DNA of 64,000 nt from Betaproteobacteria bacterium (GTDB lineage Bacteria; Pseudomonadota; Gammaproteobacteria; Burkholderiales; Burkholderiaceae_D), in NCBI GenBank assembly GCA_025362735.1, contig JANYFL010000071.1:103134-167133 (forward strand), written 5' to 3'. Position 1 is the stretch's first letter, and each line of letters begins with the position of its first letter. The notes under the pieces were generated by a model. That model ran no database searches. It worked only from the letters and a program-made list of their open reading frames with translations, and had not been told where the DNA came from. A program made the position numbers and the translations under genes. Positions 38,639 to 48,401 of the stretch are shown here, piece after piece.

Positions 38639-40015
38639 ATGGCAACAGCAAAAAACAAGACGGTTTATGTCTGCACCGAGTGCGGCGGGCAAGCAGCTAA
38701 ATGGCTGGGCCAGTGTCCGCATTGCAATGCCTGGAATACTCTGGTGGAGTCAATCGCCGAACCGGCCAGTACACATCGTTATGCTTCCCGCTTCGATGGA
38801 CTGACGCAGGAAGCGCCGATCCGCCTGTTATCTGAAGTTCAAGCCACGGATGTGCCACGCTTTAGCAGCGGTATTGAAGAATTTGATCGCGTGCTGGGCG
38901 GTGGTCTGGTCAGTGGTGGCGTGGTGTTGATTGGTGGTGATCCGGGCATTGGTAAATCAACGCTGCTACTGCAATCACTGGCTCATCTGTCACGTCACAA
39001 AAATGCGCTTTATCTTTCTGGCGAAGAGTCGGCGGCGCAGATTGCCTTGCGTGCAAAGCGCTTGAGTGTCGATGGTTCGGCGCTGAAATTAATGGTCGAA
39101 ATCCAGCTTGAAAAAATCCAGAACGCGCTGTTGCAGCAGAAGCCGGATGTGGTGGTGATCGATTCGATCCAGACCTTGTATTCCGAAGCACTGACTTCAG
39201 CGCCGGGTTCCGTGGCGCAAGTGCGCGAGTGCGCGGCTCAACTGACGCGCATGGCCAAACAGAACGACATCACGATGATTCTGGTCGGCCATGTGACGAA
39301 GGAAGGCGCATTGGCGGGCCCGCGCGTGCTCGAACATATCGTCGATACCGTCTTGTATTTCGAGGGCGATACGCACTCGGCTTTTCGGCTGGTGCGCGCA
39401 GTCAAGAATCGTTTCGGCGCGGTCAACGAACTAGGCGTGTTTGCCATGACCGAGCGTGGCTTGAAAGGCGTAGCCAATCCATCGGCTTTGTTTCTCTCGC
39501 AACACGATGCCAGTGTCCCCGGTTCATGCGTGATGGTGACCCAGGAAGGCACGCGCCCATTGCTGGTTGAAATTCAGGCGCTGGTTGATACCGCTCATAT
39601 ACCGAATCCACGCCGGCTTTCAGTCGGTCTGGAACAAAACCGTTTGGCGATGCTGCTTGCAGTATTACACCGTCATGCCGGCATTGCCTGCTACGACCAG
39701 GATGTGTTCATCAACGCGGTTGGTGGTGTCAAGATTACCGAGCCTGCCGCAGACCTGGCGGTGCTCTGCGCCATTCAATCATCCATGCGCAACAAGCCTT
39801 TGCCACGTGGCATGGTCGTGTTTGGCGAAGTGGGATTAGCGGGAGAAATCCGGCCCGCGCCACGTGGCCAGGAGCGACTGCGCGAAGCCGCCAAGCTCGG
39901 TTTCTCTCACGCGCTGATCCCGAAATCCAATGCTCCCAAGCAACGCATTGAGGGCATGGAGATCATTGCGGTTGACCGGATCGACGCGGCGTTAGCCGCA
40001 TTGAAGAATGCTTAA
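38639..40015 (+). CDS. radA: DNA repair protein RadA
   Basis: ATP-dependent branch-migration helicase in recombination. The 458-aa protein has an N-terminal zinc finger (C12, C15, C26, C29), Walker A 'GDPGIGKST' at residues 100-108, the family motif 'KNRFG' and a C-terminal Lon-protease-like fold ('PRGMVVFGEVGLAGEIRPA'). All motifs are intact. Confidence 0.97.
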   Translation: MATAKNKTVYVCTECGGQAAKWLGQCPHCNAWNTLVESIAEPASTHRYASRFDGLTQEAPIRLLSEVQATDVPRFSSGIEEFDRVLGGGLVSGGVVLIGGDPGIGKSTLLLQSLAHLSRHKNALYLSGEESAAQIALRAKRLSVDGSALKLMVEIQLEKIQNALLQQKPDVVVIDSIQTLYSEALTSAPGSVAQVRECAAQLTRMAKQNDITMILVGHVTKEGALAGPRVLEHIVDTVLYFEGDTHSAFRLVRAVKNRFGAVNELGVFAMTERGLKGVANPSALFLSQHDASVPGSCVMVTQEGTRPLLVEIQALVDTAHIPNPRRLSVGLEQNRLAMLLAVLHRHAGIACYDQDVFINAVGGVKITEPAADLAVLCAIQSSMRNKPLPRGMVVFGEVGLAGEIRPAPRGQERLREAAKLGFSHALIPKSNAPKQRIEGMEIIAVDRIDAALAALKNA

Positions 40016-40060
40016 CTGCTGAGTATCAGTTGATACCAAAATCGAATTCAGCGCGTGATC

Positions 40061-41254
40061 TCACTTTGAAATGGTGATCGCGGGTCCGGTATTCTCCGCT
40101 GTTGATACACTCATCTGGAACAACTGATATAAAAGACTGAAGGCCTTCTTGTTCCACTGGTAGCCGCTCTGCGGTTGCAACGCGTAGTAATAACCGTGCC
40201 ACTCCACAGACAAGTCAACTCCCGATGGTGCCGAGCGACCTTCCATGATCTGCAACGAGTGGATCGGGTTTTCGCCAATGACTGGCGTGCGCGGGTCCGG
40301 TGCAACATCGAATTCCGGTTCTTCTTCAATGCCCCGGCCAATAAAAGTTAGCACCTCATGGAAGCTACGCAACCGTAGCCGACCATGCAACGGGTATTCG
40401 CCGCCGGGATAGCCGGCACGGATGTCGATGAGAATGTCATTGACAGGAACCTCTTCTGCTTCCCCGTGCAGTACAAGGCGTTCTTCGTTGGACAGTGCCG
40501 CCGGATCGTAGTTGCTGATCATGACCCGACCATTGACCCGCTTTGATACACGGTAAGTGCCCTTGTCCGCATCGCGGGTCACAGAAAAATCTTTGTAGAT
40601 CGAGGTAAAAGTCTCCGGCGTCACGGCGTCGGCCGGAACTGTCCAAGTGTGCAGGAAGTGCAGTGGCTCGACATACAGTGCCTGGCGATCCTGAATAGAT
40701 GAAAGGTGGGCCATCACGCGACGGAAGATCGTATAACCCGTCGGGTCGGAAGGACGGTTGTGATACACAGTGACGTTGCCAGAACCAACTTTGTCCAAGC
40801 GAATTTCCGCACTCATTAGTCGGAGCAGTGCATCCACGTCATAACCCTGGCGTAACAGTAGCGTTAGTTTCTGTTCCGGGAACGGCGTCAGTAATCGTTG
40901 CGTAAACTCTTCGCCCTGCATTGGCGCAATACTGATTGTTGGGTTCTCCTCCGCGCTGGTTCCGAGCAGAGGAATCAGCAGGCCGCCGCGTTCACCTGTC
41001 AGTGCCCCACCCACCCCGGCATTGACCGCGAACTTGTATGTTGCGGCAATACTCGAGATCGCAGTGAAATGCATTGGCTGGTTGTGACGCGCTCGGGCGA
41101 TGTTGAGTAGCAACTGCTTCGATACACTCTCAGCGGTTGTCGTGTCGTATCCCATGACCGCTCGATCCAATGCGACCGTTGACGCGCAGCCAGTGATACC
41201 CAGAAGCACAATGGCGATTAAAGAAAACAGGAATGGGCGAAGCATGTATGACAT
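40061..41254 (-). CDS. Predicted outer-membrane lipoprotein of unknown function
   Basis: A 397-aa protein not matched to any family I know. The signal sequence ends in the lipobox 'LGITGCAS'. The start is chosen from GAGGAGA seven bases upstream of the ATG; in-frame codons further upstream lack this. The mature part begins 'TVALDRAVMGYDTTTAESVSKQLLLNIARARHNQPMHF', then alternating hydrophobic/polar segments and a Gly-rich stretch 'AGVGGALTGERGG', consistent with a mixed alpha/beta globular domain. There is no catalytic motif. It stands alone, convergent with radA. Confidence 0.75.
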   Translation of the reverse strand: MSYMLRPFLFSLIAIVLLGITGCASTVALDRAVMGYDTTTAESVSKQLLLNIARARHNQPMHFTAISSIAATYKFAVNAGVGGALTGERGGLLIPLLGTSAEENPTISIAPMQGEEFTQRLLTPFPEQKLTLLLRQGYDVDALLRLMSAEIRLDKVGSGNVTVYHNRPSDPTGYTIFRRVMAHLSSIQDRQALYVEPLHFLHTWTVPADAVTPETFTSIYKDFSVTRDADKGTYRVSKRVNGRVMISNYDPAALSNEERLVLHGEAEEVPVNDILIDIRAGYPGGEYPLHGRLRLRSFHEVLTFIGRGIEEEPEFDVAPDPRTPVIGENPIHSLQIMEGRSAPSGVDLSVEWHGYYYALQPQSGYQWNKKAFSLLYQLFQMSVSTAENTGPAITISK

Positions 41255-41347
41255 CGATATTCTCCTCAATTCGATTCTTGTAATCTCATCAGACCAACCA
41301 AATCGCGCACCCTGAAAAATTCTTTTAATGGGGGTGACGAATTAGAA

Positions 41348-42769
41348 TCAACATGACATCTTGGTTCTGAGTGTGATTCCTGCTCTTATTCCACTACGTA
41401 TTGCAGACTCCAAGGTTGCTGGAAGCTCGTTTAGATCATTTTTACCAACATAGTCTCCAGCCAGAACGATACGCGAATCCGGAGTCGATGTGTGTGGTCG
41501 TTTTAAATCAGCGATGCAGGAAAATGTTGCGCGCTTTTCAGTAATGACCTGAATATCAATGGGTGTTGTAGTTGCACCCATCTGATTGCGTATCTGGGTT
41601 GTAACGGCACTGGTGAGTTCCTCGGTACTCAAGTCGCGATGCGGGCCGTCAGCACTAATCACGACAGCAGCTAAGCCCGTTTCACCACTCAGGCGCTGAC
41701 GGTCAAAAATCCACTGGCCAAAAGCGCCACGGGCTGGATCGTCATCGAGCAGGAGCATGGGTGCCTTGCCAGGTTTGAATGGCGACTGAGGATAGAGTAG
41801 ATAGACGGTCGTAATCGGTTGCCAGGAAAATTGCGTGCAACGCTGGATGACCTCGTTATAAGACGGATCGATCAATACGGCCTGATCTAAAAGTGCAGGG
41901 ACATGATGTGCCGAGGTAGCAATAACGGCAGCGTCGAAACTGGTTTTCTCTTCACCATATTGCAGTGTTACACCAGATGCGTCTGGGATAACACTTGTGA
42001 CTCTTGTGCCCAAGTGAATCGCCGCATGTTTCTGAATATGAGTTAAAGCGGCTTCCGGCAGCAATGCGCTTAAATGACTGGAAGGCAGCAGCAAATCAGA
42101 AGCGGAACGATTGCTACCGATACTGTCACGCAAGACATTCATGAAAACCTGAGCAGAAGCGATTGCTGGCGGCGTGTTCAGAGCAGCAATGCAAAGCGGG
42201 ATCCAGATGTGTTGACGAAGCGACGGCGTTTGAGCGGATTGGTTCAGCCATTCATCGACACTGCAATCTTTGTCCAGCTGCCACTGATTTTTCTTGCAGC
42301 TTTGGATCAACTTGATGGCAGCCAGACGGTCTTTCCATTTCAATCCATTTGCACCGAGCAGGGCAAAAAGTAGATGGAAAGGTGCGGGCAATTGTGGCGC
42401 TTGCATATGAAAGCCAGACGCGGCTTGAAGGCGCAAGGGCATGCGCTGCAAGACTTTGTCTGGATCTATTCCTAACTTCTGCATCAGACCCAGGGTGCTG
42501 CGATAGGCACCGATCAGAATGTGTTGGCCGTTATCAATCTGGATGTGACGCCCATCACGGGTGTGCCAGTCCACACTTCGCGCACGTCCCCCGACATATC
42601 GAGATGCTTCGAAAACAGTCACCCGATTTCCACGTTCGATCAGTTCGATGGCTGCCGCCAAGCCGGCCCAGCCGGCTCCAATGACCGCGATGCGTTGGGG
42701 GGGGGAGAGTGCTGGCAAAGTAGTTGAAGAAGCCGACTTGCTCAGCGCGATCCGACCCAGGTACGCCAT
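41348..42769 (-). CDS. hpnE: Hydroxysqualene dehydroxylase HpnE
   Basis: FAD-dependent reductase that converts hydroxysqualene to squalene, last step of the HpnCDE route from farnesyl diphosphate. The 473-aa protein has the dinucleotide-binding motif 'IAVIGAGWAGLAAAIEL', the acidic end 'TVFEASRYVGGRARS' and 'IDNGQHILIGAY', the family signature. I prefer the ATG at 42769 with TGGA upstream over a GTG three codons earlier. It overlaps hpnD by 28 bp and is the last gene of the operon. Confidence 0.93.
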   Translation of the reverse strand: MAYLGRIALSKSASSTTLPALSPPQRIAVIGAGWAGLAAAIELIERGNRVTVFEASRYVGGRARSVDWHTRDGRHIQIDNGQHILIGAYRSTLGLMQKLGIDPDKVLQRMPLRLQAASGFHMQAPQLPAPFHLLFALLGANGLKWKDRLAAIKLIQSCKKNQWQLDKDCSVDEWLNQSAQTPSLRQHIWIPLCIAALNTPPAIASAQVFMNVLRDSIGSNRSASDLLLPSSHLSALLPEAALTHIQKHAAIHLGTRVTSVIPDASGVTLQYGEEKTSFDAAVIATSAHHVPALLDQAVLIDPSYNEVIQRCTQFSWQPITTVYLLYPQSPFKPGKAPMLLLDDDPARGAFGQWIFDRQRLSGETGLAAVVISADGPHRDLSTEELTSAVTTQIRNQMGATTTPIDIQVITEKRATFSCIADLKRPHTSTPDSRIVLAGDYVGKNDLNELPATLESAIRSGIRAGITLRTKMSC

Positions 42770-43578
42770 GCGATCCACAATTTGCGCAGCGGGGTCAGTG
42801 AAATACGTTGATGCAGAACCTGAAAATTTTCGGACTCAATCTCATCCAATAAAGTCCTATAGATGGCGCCCATCATGAGGCCGGGGCGCTGGGCTTTACG
42901 ATCAGCTTTTGGTAACAAGGCCAAGGCTTCCTGATAGGCGTTCTGTGCTCTTTGAGTCTGAAACCTCATTAATTCGATGAAGGCCGGGCTATAGCGGCCA
43001 TTGAGGACGTCCGCAGCGGGCACACCGAATTTTTGCAACTCATTGACCGGGAGATAGATGCGTCCCTTGCGTGCATCTTCCCCCACATCACGAATGATAT
43101 TGGTCAGTTGCAACGCAAGCCCCAGCTTTTTTGCATAGGGCAGGGTGGATGGATCAGTGAAGCCAAAAATGCGGGCTGACAAGAGTCCAACGGCTCCGGC
43201 AACGTGATAGCAGTACGTATCCAGCGCAACAAAATCAAGATAACGATTCTGGATCAAGTCCATTTCCATGCCGTCAATGATTTCCTGAAAATGGAGTTCC
43301 GGCAATTCGAGGCTATTGAGGTGGGGTTGAAGTGCACGTGTTACCGGATGATTCGGTTTGCCGTCGAACAAGCTTGTGATTTCCGTGCGCCACCATGCCA
43401 GCTTGATACGCGCCAGACTGGGGTCGCTACATTCATCCACCACATCGTCCACTTCCCGACAAAAGGCATACAGGGCGGTAATCGCCGCACGCCGCGCCGG
43501 GGGCAGAAACAAAAAAGCGTAATAGAAACTCGATCCGCTTTTGGCAGCCTTGTTTTGACAATATTCTTCAGGTGTCAT
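42742..43578 (-). CDS. hpnD: Presqualene diphosphate synthase HpnD
   Basis: Head-to-head prenyl condensing enzyme making presqualene diphosphate. The 278-aa protein has the first Asp-rich motif 'DDVVDE' at residues 44-49 and the second region 'NIIRDVGEDARKGRIYLP', both Mg-diphosphate binding. I take the ATG giving 'MTPEEYCQNKAAKSGSSFYYAF' over an upstream TTG; the tract matches HpnD starts. It lies between hpnC (21 bp upstream) and hpnE. Confidence 0.93.
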   Translation of the reverse strand: MTPEEYCQNKAAKSGSSFYYAFLFLPPARRAAITALYAFCREVDDVVDECSDPSLARIKLAWWRTEITSLFDGKPNHPVTRALQPHLNSLELPELHFQEIIDGMEMDLIQNRYLDFVALDTYCYHVAGAVGLLSARIFGFTDPSTLPYAKKLGLALQLTNIIRDVGEDARKGRIYLPVNELQKFGVPAADVLNGRYSPAFIELMRFQTQRAQNAYQEALALLPKADRKAQRPGLMMGAIYRTLLDEIESENFQVLHQRISLTPLRKLWIAWRTWVGSR

Positions 43579-43599
43579 GAATTGGAGTCGCAACGATAA

Positions 43600-44445
43600 T
43601 TACATGAGGATTGTGCGTTTGAGCATCAGTAGCCAATCAAATTTTCCAATCTGAGGCCGACGCTGAAAAACATCGTATTCAACCTGCTCGATTTTCTCAA
43701 GGATACGCAGCCCGCCCTGAATCACGAGGCGCAATTCAAATCCAACGCGACCCGGCAAGCGAAGCGCGAGTGATTGGCCGGAATGCATCATCGCTCGCGT
43801 TCGTTCGATTTCGAAGCGCATCAACTTTTTCCATTGGGGACTGAGTTGCTTCAGCACGAGACTGGTTTCAGTGACGTCAAAGTTGCGCAGGCTTTCTTGG
43901 GGAAGATAGATACGGTTTTTTGCCAGATCAATGGCGACATCCTGCCAGAAATTGATTAATTGCAAGGCAGTGCAGATCTGGTCGGCTTGTTGAATGTTTT
44001 CGGACGAATTGGCTCGGTAGAGCTCGAGCATCAAACGCCCGACCGGGTTGGCTGAGCGTCGGCAGTAATCCAATAGCGAGTCATAATCCGGATAGCGCGT
44101 CTGCACTACATCCTGGCTGAAGGCGGACAGCAGGTCATGTAAATGAACGATACCGAGTTGATGCTGCTTGATCGTTCGGTTCAGATTGAAAAACAGCTTG
44201 CGTAAATCTTCCGAGTCTGGAGGCAAATGATCGAGCCAGTCTTCCAGTTCATCCGATTCGATTTTCTGCAAAGCTTCGGAATAACGAGCTAGCGCCGCTA
44301 ATCGCTCCTCTGCCGACGCTTGTCCTTCATCAGCGAAGTCGTCCGCCGTTCGAGCAAAACGATAAATATGAGAAACCGGTTGCCGAAGAGAGCGGGGCAA
44401 CAGGATGGAGGCGACCGGGAAATTTTCGTAATGGTTGATGGACAT
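43600..44445 (-). CDS. hpnC: Hydroxysqualene synthase HpnC
   Basis: Converts presqualene diphosphate to hydroxysqualene. The 281-aa protein is of the squalene/phytoene synthase fold with 'RTADDFADE' (residues 32-40) and 'NFWQDVAIDLAKNRIYLP' as the two diphosphate/Mg sites, and the conserved N-terminus 'HYENFPVASILLPRSLR'. It is the first gene of hpnCDE. Squalene-hopene cyclase is not in the window, so the end product (hopanoids) is inferred from the family. Confidence 0.93.
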   Translation of the reverse strand: MSINHYENFPVASILLPRSLRQPVSHIYRFARTADDFADEGQASAEERLAALARYSEALQKIESDELEDWLDHLPPDSEDLRKLFFNLNRTIKQHQLGIVHLHDLLSAFSQDVVQTRYPDYDSLLDYCRRSANPVGRLMLELYRANSSENIQQADQICTALQLINFWQDVAIDLAKNRIYLPQESLRNFDVTETSLVLKQLSPQWKKLMRFEIERTRAMMHSGQSLALRLPGRVGFELRLVIQGGLRILEKIEQVEYDVFQRRPQIGKFDWLLMLKRTILM

Positions 44446-44585
44446 ATCGAACAGCCGATTAAGCTGCAGTCTGGCCGTCGATTGTATGCGACGCGGACAA
44501 GATTGGACTGCCTAGGTGTTCAAGGCCGTTTTCGGCAGCTAAAGTGCCATTCTGTATCGCGTATAATTGCCGTAGTGAGTGAATA

Positions 44586-44611
44586 AAAAGGCGACTCTGG
44601 TCGCCTTTTTT
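44586..44611 (+). terminator. Hairpin with T-run directly before tRNA-Leu(UAG)
   Basis: Perfect 10-bp arms AAAAGGCGAC / GTCGCCTTTT with a TCTG tetraloop, followed by further T residues, end immediately before the first base of the tRNA. A -10-like TATAAT lies at 44562-44567, just upstream. It has the shape of an intrinsic terminator, but nothing ends here on the plus strand except that possible promoter's transcript. It could act as a leader attenuator, or on the minus strand for read-through. Confidence 0.6.
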
Positions 44612-44698
44612 GCGAGGGTGGCGAAATTGGTAGACGCACCAGGTTTAGGTCCTGACGCCAGCAATGGTGTAGGGGTTCGAGTCCCCTCTCTCGCACCA
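44612..44698 (+). tRNA. tRNA-Leu, anticodon UAG
   Basis: An 87-nt class-II tRNA. The acceptor GCGAGGG/CTCTCGC has one mismatch, the D-arm is GGCGAAATTGGTAGACGC, the anticodon loop TTTAGGT gives UAG (decodes CUN), a long variable arm is present, the T-loop is GGTTCGAGTCC and CCA is encoded. The bottom anticodon-stem pair is a C-A mismatch. Confidence 0.95.
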
Positions 44699-44754
44699 AC
44701 TGTATTCCAAACGACAACTCATCTTATCGATCATTAAACCATTCTGGACTGAAC

Positions 44755-46089
44755 ATGCAAGTTGAAAATCTCGGAAAACTGGAACGTCGCCTGTCTATTT
44801 CGGTGGCCTTGGCAGAAATTGAAAGCGAAGTCGATACACGCCTGAAGCGTTTGACACGCACTGTCAAGATGGCTGGTTTCCGTCCCGGCAAGGTGCCACT
44901 GAAAGTGGTTGCGCAGCAGTATGGCTATCAGGTTCAGAACGAAGTGTTGAACGAAAAAATTGGCCGAGCTTTTGATCAGGCTGTGACCGAAAATCAATTG
45001 CGCGTGGCCGGTGCTCCGAGCATTGCTCCAAAAGCGAATGAAGGTGCGGTCGAGGGCACGGTCGCTTTCGATGCAACTTTTGAGGTTTATCCTGAAGTCA
45101 AAATCGGTGATCTGGCCACGACCGAAATCGAAAAGGTTGCAACGACCGTCAGCGATGCAGAAATCGACAAGACCCTCGACATCCTGCGTAAACAGCGTGT
45201 GCACTATCACACCAAGGGTGAAGCGGGTGAGCATGGTGATGGTGGAGAGGCTGTTGCTGCCAAAGGCGACCGTATCACGGTCGATTTTGCCGGTACTTTG
45301 GACGGCACGCCATTCGCTGGCGGAACCGCCGACGACTACACCTTTGTGCTTGGAGAAGGACGCATGCTGCCTGAGTTCGAAGCAGCGGCCATTGGTCTGA
45401 AAGCAGGCGAGAGCCGCACGTTTCCATTGAGTTTTCCTGAGGATTACCACGGCAAGGATGTCGCCGGTAAAACGGTGGAATTCAAACTGACTGTGAAACA
45501 GATCGAATGGGCACACATGCCCGAAGTTGATGCGGACTTTGCCAAGACGCTCGGTATTGCCGATGGCGATCTGGAAAAGATGCGGGCTGACATTCGTTCC
45601 AATCTGGAACGCGAAGTCAAAAAACGGATTCAGTCGCGTACCAAAGAAAGCGTGATGAATGCCTTGATCAAACTGACTGAACTCGATGTGCCCAAGGCTT
45701 TGCTGGAAAATGAAGTGCAGCGCTTGATTGAATCGACCAGGAATGACATGCGTCAGCGCGGCATGAAAGAAGACATGCCGTTTCCTCCCGAGTTGTTTCA
45801 GGCGCAGGCAGAACGTCGTGTCAAGCTGGGTTTGATTCTGGCCGAGCTAGTACGCGTCAATGAACTACAAGCCAAGTCGGAACAGATCAAGGCGCAAGTT
45901 GAAGAATATGCCCAGAGTTATGAAAATCCGGCGGAAGTCGTACGTTGGTACTATGCAGATCGGTCCCGTCTGAATGATGTGGAAGGACTGGTTCTCGAAG
46001 AGAACGTTGTCAACTACGTTCTCGGGCAAACACAAGTCAAGGAAACGCAATTGGCATTTGATGAATTGATGGGTAACACAGGCGCTTGA
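44755..46089 (+). CDS. tig: Trigger factor
   Basis: Ribosome-associated chaperone for nascent chains, with prolyl-isomerase activity. The 444-aa protein has the ribosome-binding signature '[12 protein letters not shown]' in the N-domain, an FKBP-type domain at about residues 170-258 ('[21 protein letters not shown]') and a helical C-domain. First gene of tig-clpP-clpX-lon, all on the plus strand, with gaps of 29, 128 and 247 bp. tRNA-Leu lies 56 bp upstream. Confidence 0.97.
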   Translation: MQVENLGKLERRLSISVALAEIESEVDTRLKRLTRTVKMAGFRPGKVPLKVVAQQYGYQVQNEVLNEKIGRAFDQAVTENQLRVAGAPSIAPKANEGAVEGTVAFDATFEVYPEVKIGDLATTEIEKVATTVSDAEIDKTLDILRKQRVHYHTKGEAGEHGDGGEAVAAKGDRITVDFAGTLDGTPFAGGTADDYTFVLGEGRMLPEFEAAAIGLKAGESRTFPLSFPEDYHGKDVAGKTVEFKLTVKQIEWAHMPEVDADFAKTLGIADGDLEKMRADIRSNLEREVKKRIQSRTKESVMNALIKLTELDVPKALLENEVQRLIESTRNDMRQRGMKEDMPFPPELFQAQAERRVKLGLILAELVRVNELQAKSEQIKAQVEEYAQSYENPAEVVRWYYADRSRLNDVEGLVLEENVVNYVLGQTQVKETQLAFDELMGNTGA

Positions 46090-46118
46090 GTTAGCTACAT
46101 GCAAAGTGAGTCGATGAT

Positions 46119-46754
46119 ATGAGTATGACGATGGGTATAAATAAGCCGTTTGATCCGCAAGGCCTGGGCATGGTGCCTATGGTGATCGAGCAGTCTGGCC
46201 GTGGTGAGCGTGCCTATGACATCTACTCCCGTTTGCTCAAGGAACGAGTGATTTTTCTGGTCGGGCCTGTAACTGAGTCCACGGCCAATCTGATCGTCGC
46301 CCAGTTACTATTTCTTGAATCGGAAAATCCGGACAAGGATATTTCCTTTTACATCAATTCACCTGGTGGTTCGGTTTATGCGGGCATGGCAATTTACGAC
46401 ACCATGCAGTTCATCAAACCGGACGTTTCGACTTTGTGTACTGGTATGGCGGCCAGCATGGGGGCTTTCCTGCTTGCGGCGGGCGCTAAGGACAAACGGT
46501 TTTCTCTGCCCAATTCGCGCATCATGATTCACCAACCTTCTGGCGGTTCACAAGGGCAGGCATCGGATATCGAGATTCAGGCCAAGGAAATTCTTTATCT
46601 TCGCGAACGTTTGAACCGGATCTTGGCTGATCGCACTGGACAGTCAGTGGAACAGATCGCCAAGGACACGGATCGCGATAATTTCATGTCTGCAGATCAG
46701 GCAAAAGAATATGGTCTGATCGATCGTGTGTTGACCAGCCGCGTTTCAGCTTGA
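46119..46754 (+). CDS. clpP: ATP-dependent Clp protease proteolytic subunit
   Basis: Serine protease ring that degrades substrates fed by ClpX/ClpA. The 211-aa protein has the nucleophile S113 in 'GMAASMGAF', H138 in '[10 protein letters not shown]' and the catalytic Asp near residue 187 ('[15 protein letters not shown]'). The N-terminal ~17 residues are the usual propeptide. The start at 46119 is the first of three closely spaced in-frame ATGs. No terminator is visible before clpX, so the two are likely co-expressed. Confidence 0.97.
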   Translation: MSMTMGINKPFDPQGLGMVPMVIEQSGRGERAYDIYSRLLKERVIFLVGPVTESTANLIVAQLLFLESENPDKDISFYINSPGGSVYAGMAIYDTMQFIKPDVSTLCTGMAASMGAFLLAAGAKDKRFSLPNSRIMIHQPSGGSQGQASDIEIQAKEILYLRERLNRILADRTGQSVEQIAKDTDRDNFMSADQAKEYGLIDRVLTSRVSA

Positions 46755-46882
46755 TGCGTTTTTGTTGCGTAGAAAGCAGCGGTTTGGAAGGTGCCCAGCG
46801 CTTACGGTGCAAAGCCTTGATAAACCGGGTATATTTAAGTTATTCATCATCATTCATGGGCGCTAGAACGGGTAACTAAAGC

Positions 46883-48154
46883 ATGTCAGATAAAAAAGCT
46901 TCCAGCGGAGAGAAATTACTGTACTGCTCTTTCTGCGGCAAGAGTCAGCATGAAGTCAAAAAGCTGATTGCAGGGCCTTCTGTTTTTATCTGCGACGAGT
47001 GCATTGACCTTTGCAATGACATCATTCGTGATGAAGCGGCGCAGACTGAAAGCGTCGCGGGTACCGCTAAGTCTGATTTGCCGGTACCGCAAGAAATCTG
47101 CGACATCCTCGATCAATATGTGATCGGTCAGGAAACCGCCAAGCGCATTCTTTCGGTTGCAGTTTACAACCACTACAAACGCCTCAAACACATGTCCCGC
47201 AAGGACGATGTGGAACTGGCCAAGAGCAATATCCTGCTGGTGGGTCCGACGGGTTCTGGCAAGACATTGTTGGCTCAGACCTTGGCTCGTCTCCTTAACG
47301 TGCCTTTCGTCATTGCTGACGCAACCACACTGACTGAAGCGGGTTATGTTGGTGAGGACGTCGAGAACATCATCCAGAAGCTGCTGCAGAACTGCAATTA
47401 CGAAGTGGCCAAAGCCCAGAAGGGTATTGTCTACATCGACGAAATCGACAAGATTTCACGCAAGTCGGATAACCCGTCGATTACCCGTGATGTTTCCGGT
47501 GAGGGCGTGCAGCAGGCTTTGCTGAAACTGGTTGAAGGAACAATGGCCTCAGTACCACCACAAGGCGGTCGCAAGCATCCGAACCAGGATTTCGTCCAGA
47601 TCGATACGACCAATATTCTGTTCATCTGCGGTGGCGCTTTTGATGGTTTGGAAAAGGTCATTCGTGATCGTTCCGAGAAGAGTGGCATCGGTTTCAGCGC
47701 TTCGGTCAAGAGCACGACTGATCGCAGCGTTGGTGACGTGCTGCGCGAAGCGGAACCGGAAGATCTGATCAAGTTCGGTTTGATTCCCGAATTGGTCGGG
47801 CGCCTGCCAGTGATTGCAACGCTGAATGAGTTGAGCGAAGAAGCCCTGATCCAGATTCTGATTGAGCCCAAGAACGCGCTGGTCAAGCAATATCAGAAGC
47901 TGCTCGACATGGAAGGCGTTGAGCTTGAAATTCGTCCCGGCGCGCTTCAGGCCATCGCTCGGAAAGCCATGAAACGCAAGACGGGCGCGCGTGGATTGCG
48001 CTCAATGCTGGAGCATGCTTTGCTGGACGTGATGTTTGAATTGCCGAGCCAAAAGGGCGTGGTCAAAGTCGTCATTGATGAGAACCAGATTGTGGGAGAT
48101 GCCAAGCCACTGCTGATTTATGGTGAGCAGCCCAAGGTCTCCGGTTCAAATTGA
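46883..48154 (+). CDS. clpX: ATP-dependent Clp protease ATP-binding subunit ClpX
   Basis: AAA+ unfoldase that selects substrates for ClpP. The 423-aa protein has the N-terminal zinc domain (C15, C18, C37, C40), Walker A 'GPTGSGKT' at residues 121-128, Walker B '[10 protein letters not shown]', the pore loop 'GYVGEDVEN' and a C-terminal domain ending near '[11 protein letters not shown]'. All motifs are intact. It is followed by a strong hairpin terminator ahead of lon. Confidence 0.98.
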   Translation: MSDKKASSGEKLLYCSFCGKSQHEVKKLIAGPSVFICDECIDLCNDIIRDEAAQTESVAGTAKSDLPVPQEICDILDQYVIGQETAKRILSVAVYNHYKRLKHMSRKDDVELAKSNILLVGPTGSGKTLLAQTLARLLNVPFVIADATTLTEAGYVGEDVENIIQKLLQNCNYEVAKAQKGIVYIDEIDKISRKSDNPSITRDVSGEGVQQALLKLVEGTMASVPPQGGRKHPNQDFVQIDTTNILFICGGAFDGLEKVIRDRSEKSGIGFSASVKSTTDRSVGDVLREAEPEDLIKFGLIPELVGRLPVIATLNELSEEALIQILIEPKNALVKQYQKLLDMEGVELEIRPGALQAIARKAMKRKTGARGLRSMLEHALLDVMFELPSQKGVVKVVIDENQIVGDAKPLLIYGEQPKVSGSN

Positions 48155-48282
48155 TCTTTTGAATTGAGCCAGCAAAATGGCTCTGTTTACTCAAGCTTGA
48201 CTCTGATTTTTGCGGATAATCAGCAACTAAAGATTGGTATGTTTCATTGAGGAAGTGTTTCAGTGAAACCCGGCTTCAATCG

Positions 48283-48320
48283 AAAGCCGTTCGTGCAATC
48301 GGGCTCGAGCGGCTTTTTTT
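48283..48320 (+). terminator. Rho-independent terminator after clpX
   Basis: Stem AAAGCCGTTCG pairs with CGAGCGGCTTT (one G-U pair), 11-12 nt loop, followed by a run of seven T. It lies 130 bp past the clpX stop. Two weaker inverted repeats precede it (48166-48183; 48241-48269). It separates the tig-clpP-clpX transcript from lon. Confidence 0.85.
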
Positions 48321-48344
48321 ATGCGAATCTTTATGCAATTCGGC

Positions 48345-48375
48345 CTTGCAAGTATGTGTACAGGCGCTATATAGA
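48345..48375 (+). promoter_or_regulatory. Candidate heat-shock (sigma-32-like) promoter of lon
   Basis: CTTGCAA (48345-48351), 13 bp, then CGCTATAT (48365-48372) approximates the sigma-32 pattern CTTGAAA-N13-CCCCATNT (six or more matches). The same bases can be read as a sigma-70 promoter (TTGCAA, 16 bp, TATATA). It sits between the clpX terminator and the lon ribosome binding site (AAAAGGA), 30 bp from the start codon. Heat induction of lon is known in E. coli; here it is inference. Confidence 0.5.
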
Positions 48376-48401
48376 ATTTAGTTTGTATAAAAGGAATTGA
48401 T

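Noticed and set aside
40023..40036. GTATCAGTTGATAC palindrome after radA as a terminator or operator
   Set aside because: Short, no T-run, and between convergent genes where no operator is expected.
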